Shown: one piece after another, positions 1 to 8,198 of the stretch
How the letters are laid out: each line of letters begins with the position of its first letter
Numbering within the stretch: the stretch's first letter is position 1
Origin: Actinomycetota bacterium
GTDB lineage: Bacteria > Actinomycetota > Actinomycetes > Nanopelagicales > Nanopelagicaceae
NCBI GenBank assembly: GCA_016195215.1
Contig: JACPZY010000096.1
Coordinates: forward strand, 1-37,495
Direction of reading: 5' to 3'
DNA: 37,495 bases
Translations under genes and position numbers: made by a program
The notes under the pieces: generated by a model
What the model was told of the DNA's origin: nothing
Databases searched by the model: none
The model's input: the letters and a program-made list of their open reading frames with translations, nothing else

Positions 1-435
1 CAAGCGCAATTTATGGAATTGAACTATGACGGCACCGTAAACGGCACCCTTTTTCAGCCATTGGCTGAGGCTGTGTGGAGTGATTGGTCATCGATTAGCA
101 GGAGCAACCCTGCACGTCTGGGACTCATCAAAGGTGTGGGTCCCACCGGTGTCCGAGCTGTTGGAGAAAATATTGAGGTCACAGTTACGTGGGATACGGG
201 CAATCTCCCATATGTATGGATCTGGGAAGAGATGGGTTCAACGAAGAGTGCCCCTTGGTGCGGAGAGTACTTCTGTCTAGGAATTGAGCCTTCCACTTCA
301 CCGCATGGAGCCGGCTTGGGAGAATCACTAAGAACAGGATCAGTAAATACTCTTGCACCAAAGGAAAGATTTCACTGGTGGGTAGCACTGAAAGTTGCAT
401 CGACGAGGACGAAGGGGCGAGATGATTTCGTATAG
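1..435 (+). CDS. Aldose 1-epimerase-like (galactose mutarotase-like) protein, C-terminal part
   Basis: The frame is open to the left edge, so the gene is cut by the window and its start is missing; about 144 C-terminal residues remain. The tail resembles the beta-sandwich end of mutarotase-like sugar-binding proteins: a WIWEEMG stretch, then YFCLGIEPSTSPHGAGLGES, which matches the 'gIEP...phG' region, and a closing WWVALKV strand. Such proteins interconvert sugar anomers or are relatives of unknown activity. The last 14 bp overlap the next gene, so the two are translationally coupled. The setting, first visible gene of a dehydrogenase/lactonase/dehydratase operon, fits preparing an aldose for oxidation. 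The exact family (aldose 1-epimerase or a DUF4432-like relative) cannot be settled from the fragment. Confidence 0.6.
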   Translation, partial: QAQFMELNYDGTVNGTLFQPLAEAVWSDWSSISRSNPARLGLIKGVGPTGVRAVGENIEVTVTWDTGNLPYVWIWEEMGSTKSAPWCGEYFCLGIEPSTSPHGAGLGESLRTGSVNTLAPKERFHWWVALKVASTRTKGRDDFV

Positions 436-1165
436 TGGAAAGAACGCAATTGTCACAGGTGGAGCAAATGGTATTGGAAGCGCAACAGCACAATTGCTTG
501 TCGAACTGGGCGCGCGGGTTGCAGTCTTTGATCGAGAGCAGGCAGCAAGCGCTCCAAATATCAAGAGTTACATCGTAGATCTCTCTGATTTAAAAGCGTG
601 TGAAGATGCAGTTAACCAAGTCAAACGAGACCTTGGGTCTATTGAGATCTTGATAAATGTCGCCGGAGTGTCAATCCCCAATTTCCTCGCTGAGCTAAAT
701 CCCGATTCCTACCAGAAGACTCTTGCAGTCAATTTGAAGGCACCCGTATTTCTTATGAAATTTGTCGGGAACGAGATGGCAAAAAATGGTTACGGCCGTA
801 TGGTGAGTGTCACGAGTGTCCATGCAAGACAGAGCGAGCCGGCCTCGATTGCGTACGACATCACAAAGGCTGGCTTAGAGGCGGCGACGCGAACGGCCGC
901 CTTGGAGTTGGCTGAATCGGGTGTACTCGTTAATGCCGTCGCCCCGGGGTTTGTAATGACCCGAATGTCTATCGTGGATGGGGTCGATGAAACCGAGTCG
1001 GATTGGTTCAAAAATATCTACTTAGAAAACAAGCGTCTTCCATTGCAGAGAGCCGCCCAGCCAATTGAAATTGCTAGGACAATTGCGTGGCTAGCGAGTG
1101 ATACAAACACCTATGTCACCGGTCAGACCCTTGTTGTTGATGGTGGAATATCTTCGAGGTTTTAA
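422..1165 (+). CDS. SDR-family NAD(P)-dependent oxidoreductase, probable sugar dehydrogenase
   Basis: A 247-residue classical short-chain dehydrogenase. TGGANGIG (residues 12-19) is the dinucleotide loop. NVAG (79-82) replaces the usual NNAG. Asn104, Ser132, Tyr145 and Lys149 (YDITK) form the catalytic set. Asp37 after the second strand favours NAD over NADP. The frame extends upstream to 395, but the ATG at 422 is preferred: it lies behind a purine-rich GAAGGGG stretch, and the fold starts within ten residues. It overlaps the upstream gene by 14 bp and ends 3 nt before the lactonase-like gene. Between a mutarotase-like and an SMP-30 gene the likely job is oxidation of an aldose to its lactone. 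Substrate is inferred from context only. Confidence 0.85.
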   Translation: MISYSGKNAIVTGGANGIGSATAQLLVELGARVAVFDREQAASAPNIKSYIVDLSDLKACEDAVNQVKRDLGSIEILINVAGVSIPNFLAELNPDSYQKTLAVNLKAPVFLMKFVGNEMAKNGYGRMVSVTSVHARQSEPASIAYDITKAGLEAATRTAALELAESGVLVNAVAPGFVMTRMSIVDGVDETESDWFKNIYLENKRLPLQRAAQPIEIARTIAWLASDTNTYVTGQTLVVDGGISSRF

Positions 1166-1168
1166 TCG

Positions 1169-2008
1169 ATGAAAGGAGAGTTGGCGACGGTTCTGACTGG
1201 GTTGGCATTTCCAGAATCTTTACGTTGGCATCGTGGCGAACTCTGGTTTTCAGATGTCTTGGCGGGCAAGGTATACAGAGCCAACATTGGGACTGGCGAA
1301 TATTTCGAATTTGCCTCGATTCCTCCAGTCGTGAGCGGGCTTGGGTGGCTACCAAACGGTGACCTACTCGCTGTTGATTGTGAGGCTCGATCGGTGCTTT
1401 CGATCGACAGCAGTGGGATGAGGAGCGTTTATGTAGATATAAGCGGGTTCTGGGAATTTCCAGCCAACGACATGTTGGTGGACGAGGACGGAACTTCTTG
1501 GATTGGGAGTTATGGCTTTAATCCTGAAACTGGCACTCCAAAGGAATCATCGCTAGCGCGTTATAAGGGAGGTGTTTTAGATTTCCCAATCGATTCCCTA
1601 ATTTTTCCAAATGGGATGGCCCGTGTCGACGAGAACCACTTTGTCGTAGCTGAGACCTTCGCAGATCGCCTAGCAATTATCAAAACCGATAGCGGCGGCG
1701 ATGTGAGAGTAGAGAAACGAATCTCCCTCCCCGCTAATTCCACCCCAGATGGATTAACCGTTGATGAACAGGGAAGTATCTGGGTCGCGTCAGCCTATGG
1801 CGAGGCTATTCTGAAGGTGAATCCAGTATCTGGAATTGTAGAACGCGCGATAGAAATAAAGGGCCGCGGAGTATTTGACTGCACGTTTGGCGGTCCCGAA
1901 TTAGAAACCCTCTTCATCGCAGTTTCGGATGTTGATGAGAGTAAAGCACTCATCAATTTTCCTGGAGAAATTCTCGCAATATCCGTCGGCGTGAGTGGTC
2001 GAGAATAA
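1169..2008 (+). CDS. SMP-30/gluconolactonase/LRE family protein (sugar lactonase)
   Basis: A 279-residue six-bladed beta-propeller protein of the SMP-30/gluconolactonase group. The opening FPESLRWHRGELWFSDVLAG carries the metal-ligand Glu of the family (FxEgPxW region, here with Ser for Gly). Later come NDMLVDEDGTSWIGS and FPNGMA, the Asn/Asp-bearing blades, and PDGLTVDEQGSIWVAS, the usual 'DG' blade with its metal-ligand Asp. Family enzymes hydrolyse aldonolactones to aldonic acids with a divalent metal. It sits directly after the SDR and its stop codon directly abuts the next start, so it belongs to the same transcript. The sugar it acts on is not readable from sequence. Confidence 0.85.
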   Translation: MKGELATVLTGLAFPESLRWHRGELWFSDVLAGKVYRANIGTGEYFEFASIPPVVSGLGWLPNGDLLAVDCEARSVLSIDSSGMRSVYVDISGFWEFPANDMLVDEDGTSWIGSYGFNPETGTPKESSLARYKGGVLDFPIDSLIFPNGMARVDENHFVVAETFADRLAIIKTDSGGDVRVEKRISLPANSTPDGLTVDEQGSIWVASAYGEAILKVNPVSGIVERAIEIKGRGVFDCTFGGPELETLFIAVSDVDESKALINFPGEILAISVGVSGRE

Positions 2009-2785
2009 GTGTATCTTTCCTCTATGAATGGTTCTGAATCGACTGCCCTCATGGGTAAGACTGCCTTGGTAACAGGGGCGGGTAGCGGTATTGGAAGAGC
2101 ATCTGCTCTGGCGTTGGCGGCAAGTGGAGCCAAAGTGATCGCCGTAGATCGAGACGAACAAACTCTAAAGGAGCTGCAAGCGGATTGTGGCGCGGATATA
2201 ATTGTTGCCGATTTAACCACGCCCGAGAAATACTTTCCTGATGATTTAAAGATCGACATTTTGATTAATAATGCGGGCATTCAGCACGTATCGCCCGTAG
2301 AGCAATTTCCAATGGAAAAAGTCGATTTAATGTTGGCATTAATGTTGCGTACCCCTTTCTATCTCATTCAGAAATCGTTGCCTTACATGTACAGAAATAA
2401 ATGGGGTCGGATTATTGGAATCTCAAGTGTCCACGGACACGTCGCCTCGCCTTTCAAGTCAGTTTATGTTGCAGTGAAGCATGGCATGGAGGGTTTACAT
2501 AAGACGGTAAGTCTTGAGGCCGGTGCGAATGGAGTCACGGCCAACACAATTGCGCCTGCATTCGTACGGACTAATTTGATGGAGAAACAAATTGCGAGTC
2601 AAGCCGAACTAAACCATATTAGTAAAGAGCGAGTACTTGACGAAATAATGCTGGCACCTGTTGCTATTAAGCGCCTGATCGAGCCCAATGAAATTGCTGC
2701 CATGGTTCTGTATTTATGTGGCCCAAATTCCAATTCCATTACGGGCTCCTCGTTCTCGATCGACAATGGATGGACGGCTAAATGA
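2009..2785 (+). CDS. bdhA: 3-hydroxybutyrate dehydrogenase (SDR family)
   Basis: An SDR of 258 residues if the GTG directly after the previous stop is used; ATGs at 2024 and 2051 would also keep the fold, and none has a clear ribosome site. TGAGSGIG (22-29) is the cofactor loop; Ser140, Tyr153 and Lys157 are catalytic. The residues that hold the 3-hydroxybutyrate carboxylate in characterised enzymes are all present: Gln92 (NAGIQ), His142 (SVHG), Lys150 (SPFKS) and Gln194 (MEKQI). This separates it from the generic SDR upstream. The tetrad Asn of many SDRs is Met112 here (ALMLRT). Expected reaction: (R)-3-hydroxybutyrate plus NAD to acetoacetate. The next gene, which overlaps by ATGA, would activate that product. 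Confidence 0.85.
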   Translation: MYLSSMNGSESTALMGKTALVTGAGSGIGRASALALAASGAKVIAVDRDEQTLKELQADCGADIIVADLTTPEKYFPDDLKIDILINNAGIQHVSPVEQFPMEKVDLMLALMLRTPFYLIQKSLPYMYRNKWGRIIGISSVHGHVASPFKSVYVAVKHGMEGLHKTVSLEAGANGVTANTIAPAFVRTNLMEKQIASQAELNHISKERVLDEIMLAPVAIKRLIEPNEIAAMVLYLCGPNSNSITGSSFSIDNGWTAK

Positions 2786-4728
2786 CTGAGGCGGTTCCGA
2801 TTTGGTCTCCTCAAAATTCCGAATCAACTCAGTACGCGAAATTTATCGAGGCAACTCGATCCCATCATCATGGATCTACCAGTGCTGATCTACACCGATG
2901 GTCCGTTGAAGAACCCGGCCAATTCTGGTCTGCACTATGGGATTTCTGTGGCGTAATTGGGGAGAAAGGCGAGAGAAGTGTCATCCCGGTCTCCTTGCCG
3001 GATTCCAGGTTTTTCCCGGATGCGAAGATCAATCTTGCGGAGAATTTGCTCTCAAAGAGTATTGGAGTAGCTACCGTTGATGAGAGTGATTCTCAATGTC
3101 TTGGAGTTGAATATTCTCGTGAACAGCTCTTACAGAAGGTAATTGATCTCGCTACCTTCTTGCAGGAAAATGGCGTTGAGTCTAGTGATTGTATAGTTTC
3201 AATATTGCCAGTGGGGTTTGAAGTCCTTTCGTTTGCGATCGCGGGCTTTGAATTAGGTGCCATCGTCGCGAGCGCGTCGCCGGAATTCGGAGACGCGGCT
3301 ATTCTCTCAAGGTTTGCGCAACTCGAACCAAAAGTTCTTATCGCAACGACCTCGTATAAGTGGGCAGGTAAAGTCTTTGATCGTTCCGAACTGATTGTGG
3401 AAGTGACGGCGGCGATCCCATCACTAGAACTATTGATCTTGGTCGGTGAGGAGGGCAATTCACGGATTAGTGAAAAGGTGAGAATTAAGAGCGCGCGGTG
3501 GTCAGATATTCCTCGTTCTATCGGGACTCTCTCCCATACTCGACGACCATTTGATCATCCGGCCTACGTGCTTTTCACATCTGGCACTACAGGCGCCCCC
3601 AAAGGATTAATGCACAGATCGGGGGGAGTCCTTTTTAAGCATTTATCTGAACAGCGTCTGCAATGCGATATTCAAGAAGGTGATCGTGTTGCTTTCTATA
3701 CAACGACCGGTTGGATGATGTGGAATTGGGAGATCTCCCTACTTGCTTCGAGTGCAACTCTCGTACTTTTTGATGGCTCACCAACATTTCCCGACATGCT
3801 CCAACTTTTTCGCCTTGCCAAGAATCAGAAACTTACGCACTTAGGTCTCTCCGCGCGGTTACTTGATGTCATCAAGGAATCTAATCTTTCACCCGCGGAA
3901 ATTGGACCATTCCCGCATCTTCGATCATTGATGGTGACGGGTTCACCTCTTTCCGCAGATACAGCGGAGTGGATCAGTGGCGAACTTGGATCGAGAGTTC
4001 ACGTTTCTCCATTCTCTGGTGGAACTGACTTAGTTGGTTGTTTCGTTGGCCCTGATCCCTTAAAGACCGCCTATGCCGGGCAGATGCAGGGCCCATTTCT
4101 CGGTATGGATGTGGATGTTTGGGACGAGAACGGCAATAGCTGTCCCCCCGATCTTCTGGGTGAATTAGTCTGCAAAGCGCCTTTCCCCTCTGTTCCTCTT
4201 GGCATTTGGGGAGATGTAAACGGTGAGAGATTTAGGTCCACTTATTTTGATAAGTGGCCAGGCGTCTGGGTCCATGGCGATTTAGCCTCATGGACTAAGC
4301 AAGGCGGGATAATAATTCATGGTCGCTCAGATGCCACTCTAAATGTTTCAGGGGTACGAATCGGTACTGGTGAAATTTACAACGCTCTGGAGGGGACTGA
4401 AGGAATTTCAAGCACTCTGGCTTTTACTCAGCCATGGAATGGTGATGAAAGAATCGTACTTTTGGCAGTGATCGCGATCGAACCGGAGGATCGAGATGAA
4501 TTAAAGAAGCAAATTAAGGCGAAGATTAGAAGGGCATGTTCACCACGGCATGTGCCGGCCGAAATCTATTTTGTCTCGGATTTGCCACGGACATTTAATG
4601 GGAAATTGGCGGAAGTGGCTGTAGCGGATTTGGCCCATGGAAGATCCGTGCGAAATCTCACTTCGCTAGCTAACCCTGAGACATTGGACGAAATATCCAA
4701 ACTATTGAACGAGCAAAGAACCAGCTAG
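2782..4728 (+). CDS. aacS: Acetoacetyl-CoA synthetase (acetoacetate--CoA ligase)
   Basis: A 648-residue ANL-superfamily ligase, the usual length for acetoacetyl-CoA synthetases. The N-terminus opens with IWSPQ and the middle has the AMP-binding loop TSGTTGAPK (266-274) followed by GLMHRSGG. TTTGWMMWNW is a strong AacS/acetyl-CoA-synthetase-type signature, and the C-terminal catalytic Lys608 sits in TFNGK. The start overlaps the bdhA stop (ATGA), so the ketone-body pair is translationally coupled. Together they take 3-hydroxybutyrate to acetoacetyl-CoA, ready for thiolase (no thiolase is in the window). Related beta-keto acids are possible substrates. Confidence 0.9.
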   Translation: MTEAVPIWSPQNSESTQYAKFIEATRSHHHGSTSADLHRWSVEEPGQFWSALWDFCGVIGEKGERSVIPVSLPDSRFFPDAKINLAENLLSKSIGVATVDESDSQCLGVEYSREQLLQKVIDLATFLQENGVESSDCIVSILPVGFEVLSFAIAGFELGAIVASASPEFGDAAILSRFAQLEPKVLIATTSYKWAGKVFDRSELIVEVTAAIPSLELLILVGEEGNSRISEKVRIKSARWSDIPRSIGTLSHTRRPFDHPAYVLFTSGTTGAPKGLMHRSGGVLFKHLSEQRLQCDIQEGDRVAFYTTTGWMMWNWEISLLASSATLVLFDGSPTFPDMLQLFRLAKNQKLTHLGLSARLLDVIKESNLSPAEIGPFPHLRSLMVTGSPLSADTAEWISGELGSRVHVSPFSGGTDLVGCFVGPDPLKTAYAGQMQGPFLGMDVDVWDENGNSCPPDLLGELVCKAPFPSVPLGIWGDVNGERFRSTYFDKWPGVWVHGDLASWTKQGGIIIHGRSDATLNVSGVRIGTGEIYNALEGTEGISSTLAFTQPWNGDERIVLLAVIAIEPEDRDELKKQIKAKIRRACSPRHVPAEIYFVSDLPRTFNGKLAEVAVADLAHGRSVRNLTSLANPETLDEISKLLNEQRTS

Positions 4729-4741
4729 CAATTGGAGAGCG

Positions 4742-5920
4742 ATGAAAATCGATTCAGTAGACCCTTTCTATCTTCGTATGCCTGAAGTATTTGATATCGG
4801 AGATGGAAGTCAGGATGGATTAGTATTTAGGGTTCGAGCAGGCGGATTTGAAGGGTGGGGTGAGGCCGTTGCATCCCCACTTACATCTATCGCGAGTTGG
4901 ATTGCGCCAATGTCACACAGCGGGTGCCACCCTATAATTGATTCGGTTCTGGGTGAAACGATTGATTCTCCAACAGATATCGCGCGAATCGCACGGAAAG
5001 TACGGACCAACTCCTTTTACGGAATTATTCAGAGTGATCTCACTTTCTCCGGTATCGAAATTGCCTTATGGGATCTATTGGGTAAGGCAAAGGAATTGCC
5101 GGTATATCAGTTGCTTGGTTACAAGACTAATGAAAAGAAATTGCCTTACGCATCGGTTCTCTTTGGCGATACGCCGGAGGAAACGGCAGAGAAGGCAAAA
5201 TCCATGCGAAAAGTGGGCTTTTCTGCGATCAAATTTGGGTGGGGGCCATTCGGACGCGGCTCAGTGTCAGATGATGAGGATCATATTCTTGCGGCGAGAG
5301 AAGGAATTGGAGCGGAGGCACATCTCATGATCGATGCCGGAACGGTTTTCGATGAAGACGCAGAGGCAGCGGCGTTAAGAATTCCTGCCCTCGCACAGGC
5401 GAAAGTGAAATGGTACGAAGAACCTGTCAACGCTTACGCAATTTCGCTTTACAAGCGGATTTCAAAGATTAATCCAGAAGTAAAACTGGCCGGGGGCGAG
5501 GGCGCCCACAATGCAATGCAGGCTGAAGATCTCATTGATAACGGCGGGATCGGTTTTATCCAGGTCGACACGGGGTACATCGGTGGAATAGGGCCTGCCT
5601 ATCGCGTTGCTCAGTATGCCAAGAATCGTGGGATTCAGTATGTGAATCATACTTTTACGTCGCAATCCGCTCTGGCCGCTTCTATGCATCCCTTTGCCGG
5701 TTTAAAAGAATCCTGGATTGCCGAGTATCCGATGGAGCCAAAATTACTCTGTCTTGAATTGAACAAGGATCGAATTGAAATGGATGAAGATGGAATGATT
5801 TCCGTTCCGGAGCGACCTGGTCTAGGAATAGAATTTGATACCAACATCATTAAGAAATACCTTCAGGATGTTGAGATAATAGTTGAGGGTAAGGTCCTCT
5901 TCAAAACTCCGACAGTGTAG
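4742..5920 (+). CDS. Mandelate racemase/muconate lactonizing enzyme family protein (probable sugar-acid dehydratase)
   Basis: A 392-residue enolase-superfamily enzyme with N-terminal capping domain and C-terminal barrel. The three metal ligands are Asp198 (LMIDAG), Glu226 (WYEEPV) and Glu253 (AGGEGAHN). A His-Asp dyad is visible as Asp276 (QVDTGYIGG) and His303 (VNHTF), 27 residues apart as in mandelate racemase. The KxK motif is reduced to Lys164-Phe-Gly (KFGWG), so the second catalytic lysine of racemases is absent. That pattern suits acid-sugar dehydration more than racemisation. It closes the operon, 13 nt after aacS, and would act on the aldonate released by the lactonase. The specific acid is unknown. 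Confidence 0.85.
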   Translation: MKIDSVDPFYLRMPEVFDIGDGSQDGLVFRVRAGGFEGWGEAVASPLTSIASWIAPMSHSGCHPIIDSVLGETIDSPTDIARIARKVRTNSFYGIIQSDLTFSGIEIALWDLLGKAKELPVYQLLGYKTNEKKLPYASVLFGDTPEETAEKAKSMRKVGFSAIKFGWGPFGRGSVSDDEDHILAAREGIGAEAHLMIDAGTVFDEDAEAAALRIPALAQAKVKWYEEPVNAYAISLYKRISKINPEVKLAGGEGAHNAMQAEDLIDNGGIGFIQVDTGYIGGIGPAYRVAQYAKNRGIQYVNHTFTSQSALAASMHPFAGLKESWIAEYPMEPKLLCLELNKDRIEMDEDGMISVPERPGLGIEFDTNIIKKYLQDVEIIVEGKVLFKTPTV

Positions 5921-5934
5921 GGCGGGCTTTTCCT

Positions 5935-6429
5935 TTACCTCAGATCTTTTTTCAATACATCAAAAGCAAGACGTGACCACCTGCCAGATGCGATGAACTC
6001 GTATCCTCGTCTCTGGTAGAAACTCAGCTGGTCCTCCGTCCAGAGGTACAGTGTTTGGATTCCTAAAGATTTTGCTTCCTTTTCACATGCGCTGAGAATC
6101 AATGTTCCGTATCCCTGCCCACGAAGTTCTGGATTGACGATAAATGCTGCGACCCAGGGTGAGAGATGCCGATACTCCTCTAAATCATCAAAACTTACAA
6201 GTGCGATAGTGCCTAAAATATCCTCGCCGTCTTTGGCGATGTAAATGAGTTCCTGATCGTTTCCGTGCCACGCTGTGTAATCAGCGTTTTTTGCCCGTTC
6301 ATAGAAGTTCGTCCAATTCTCTTCTGAGAAGCCTGGAATAGTGCTGCTCCGCCAGAGCTTCAACGCCCACTGAAGTACGACCTCTGAGTCTTTAGGTATC
6401 TCTCGAAGTGGCATAAGGTCTATATTCAT
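5935..6429 (-). CDS. GNAT family N-acetyltransferase
   Basis: A 164-residue protein of the Gcn5-related acetyltransferase fold. Motif A, AAFIVNPELRGQGYGTLIL, carries the acetyl-CoA pyrophosphate loop (RGQGYG). The following helix ACEKEAKSLG and YLWTEDQLSFYQRRGYEF match motif B and the 'Y..GF' end. No substrate can be assigned. It converges on the sugar-acid operon (14 nt between stops) and diverges from the methyltransferase gene 46 nt away, so it is probably monocistronic. Start: the ATG at 6429; the coding region would lose its first strand if started later. Confidence 0.85.
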   Translation of the reverse strand: MNIDLMPLREIPKDSEVVLQWALKLWRSSTIPGFSEENWTNFYERAKNADYTAWHGNDQELIYIAKDGEDILGTIALVSFDDLEEYRHLSPWVAAFIVNPELRGQGYGTLILSACEKEAKSLGIQTLYLWTEDQLSFYQRRGYEFIASGRWSRLAFDVLKKDLR

Positions 6430-6475
6430 GGCAAGAGAAGGCTAATCTACTTTCAAAGCCCTGTTTGGAGAGTCA

Positions 6476-6967
6476 GTGGGAAGAGTCGAGGATTCGAATG
6501 CACCAAGCAGGTGGCCCTCACGGATTTTCGTTCTCATTCAAGGAATCATTCTCTTCCTATTGATCTTCACTCATTTCAAGGTTGGATTGCAGGTCAGGCA
6601 ATTCATGTGGGTTGGATCGCCCTTTGAATGGTTGGGAATAATTGGAATTCTGGTTTCCGCGAGATCCCTTGGAAGTGCGTTAACAGCGATGCCTCTCCCC
6701 AAAAAGGGCGGGAAAATGACCTCACGTGGTCTGTACCGGTATGTGCGCCATCCCATGTATTCAAGTGTCCTTCTATTTACTCTGGGAGTAGCAATCAATT
6801 ACGGTGACCTATATAAATATATTTTAGTTGGCTCGCTCTACCTTCTCTTTTACTTCAAATCCTCTTATGAGGAGAGACTTCTAGTAAGTACTTATCCAGA
6901 TTACGAAAGCTACGCGAAGAACACCCCACGCTTCATTCCGACTTTTAACCGGAAAAAATATTTATAG
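6476..6967 (+). CDS. Isoprenylcysteine/phospholipid methyltransferase-type membrane protein
   Basis: A 163-residue integral membrane protein with about four hydrophobic segments. Its C-terminal half has the ICMT/PEMT signature: GLYRYVRHPMYSS (SAM-binding RHPxY), then EERLLVSTYPDYESYAKNTPRFIP, the conserved 'E..L...yp.Y..Y...tprfiP' tail. Bacterial members methylate unknown lipids or isoprenoids; no prenylated-protein substrate is implied. The start is GTG at 6476 behind GGAG at 6467-6470. The last 6 bp overlap the end of the convergent DUF3224 gene. Confidence 0.8.
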   Translation: MGRVEDSNAPSRWPSRIFVLIQGIILFLLIFTHFKVGLQVRQFMWVGSPFEWLGIIGILVSARSLGSALTAMPLPKKGGKMTSRGLYRYVRHPMYSSVLLFTLGVAINYGDLYKYILVGSLYLLFYFKSSYEERLLVSTYPDYESYAKNTPRFIPTFNRKKYL

Positions 6968-7369
6968 ATTGATTTCCATCTCCCACGTGCATCCGTTCTG
7001 ATCGGCCGAGTAACTTCCGTGGCCTGAGATAGCTGAGAGTTCGTCGGTCCCGGAACTCGGAATAATCTCCATGATTGAATTTGCTACACCACTGGTGAAT
7101 GTCCCAGAATCGTTAAGGGCAAAACTTCCAACTTTTCCTTGGAGAGTCCCGACAATACGAATTTGACCGACGTAGCGCGCCTGAGAATTGTGCAGATCGG
7201 CTGGATCGAATGAGGTGTAGTACATTAAGTATTCAACAGTGGCGAGTCCTTCGATATCGCCTGCAAATTGAAATTCCACTGACGCCCTGGTGGATTTCAT
7301 ACGTTCACTAATGACGAGGTAGTCGACTTCATCCCATTTTATGGGCGTGTAAGTACCAGAAATCCTCAT
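6962..7369 (-). CDS. DUF3224 domain-containing protein
   Basis: A 135-residue protein that I match to DUF3224 by pattern. It has a W-D-E opening after GTY, FAGDIEGLATVEYLM (the 'f.Gd.eG.s..e.l' strand pair), YVGQIRIVGTLQGKVGSFAL, and a tail with IIPSSGTDELSAISGHGSY. It is probably a small lipocalin-like beta-barrel; no function is established. A very strong ribosome site (GGAGGAG) precedes the ATG at 7369. It starts 22 nt after the last polyamine-permease gene, so it may ride on that transcript. Its stop overlaps the convergent methyltransferase gene by 6 bp. Confidence 0.75.
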   Translation of the reverse strand: MRISGTYTPIKWDEVDYLVISERMKSTRASVEFQFAGDIEGLATVEYLMYYTSFDPADLHNSQARYVGQIRIVGTLQGKVGSFALNDSGTFTSGVANSIMEIIPSSGTDELSAISGHGSYSADQNGCTWEMEINL

Positions 7370-7391
7370 TACTCCTCCTCCAAATTGGGGA

Positions 7392-8198
7392 TTAAAAACG
7401 ACCGCCGCTAGTGGAATCCTGGCTTAGTCGTTGAGATAGGTAAATCGGCAGGACCGAAACAATTACCAGAGTAGCGGCTACTACGTTAACAATGGGCGCC
7501 TGATTTGGACGGAAGAGATTATTGTAGATCCAGATGGGAAGCGTCTGTATTCCTGGACCTGCAGTAAATGTTGTCACAACGATTTCATCGAAGGAGAGAC
7601 CAAAGGCCAGTAACGCTCCAGCGAATAATGCCGATGCCAAGTTGGGGAGCGTGATCAACCTAAAAGTTGTTATTCCGTTGGCGCCCAAATCCATAGAGGC
7701 TTCTTGCAGCGAAGTCCCCATCCGTTTAAGTCGAGCAAGTGCGTTGTTGTAGACCACGACGATAGTGAAGGTGGCATGCCCGATAACAATTGTCATTAAT
7801 CCAGTCGAGATTCCCAACTGTTGGTTGAAAGCATTACTCAGGGCAATACCAGTCACAACTCCGGGAAGTGAAATCGGCAGGATGACAAGAAGAGATATTA
7901 CTTCCTTACCAAAGAAGTCATAGCGGCTTACAGCGAACGCGAGCGAGGTGCCAAGGAGTAACGCGATGGCGGTTGCCAGAAGTCCAGCGGTTAGGCTCCA
8001 ACCGAATGCCTTCCTTACCCCAGTGTTGCCAATCGCCTTGCTCCACCACTGAGTAGTAAAACTTTGGGGGGGCCAACTAAAAGTGCGACTGCTGTTAAAG
8101 GAGTTGATGATGACAACCGAGAGCGGTATATAGATAAAGGCAAGTCCAACTCCCATGAGAGACATCAGGGCATATCGCGCCTTATTTGAGATGGTCAC
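7392..8198 (-). CDS. potC: ABC transporter permease, spermidine/putrescine type (PotC-like)
   Basis: A 268-residue inner-membrane permease with six hydrophobic segments. The EAA cytoplasmic loop reads EASMDLGANGITTFRLITLP, typical of PotC-type subunits, and SFDEIVVTTF near the C-terminus is a PotC hallmark. The start is a GTG directly after the stop of the potB-like gene (no gap), so translation is coupled. With the upstream ATPase, lipoprotein and PotB-like permease it makes a complete importer for polyamines or a related cation. A DUF3224 gene follows on the same strand. Confidence 0.9.
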   Translation of the reverse strand: MTISNKARYALMSLMGVGLAFIYIPLSVVIINSFNSSRTFSWPPQSFTTQWWSKAIGNTGVRKAFGWSLTAGLLATAIALLLGTSLAFAVSRYDFFGKEVISLLVILPISLPGVVTGIALSNAFNQQLGISTGLMTIVIGHATFTIVVVYNNALARLKRMGTSLQEASMDLGANGITTFRLITLPNLASALFAGALLAFGLSFDEIVVTTFTAGPGIQTLPIWIYNNLFRPNQAPIVNVVAATLVIVSVLPIYLSQRLSQDSTSGGRF

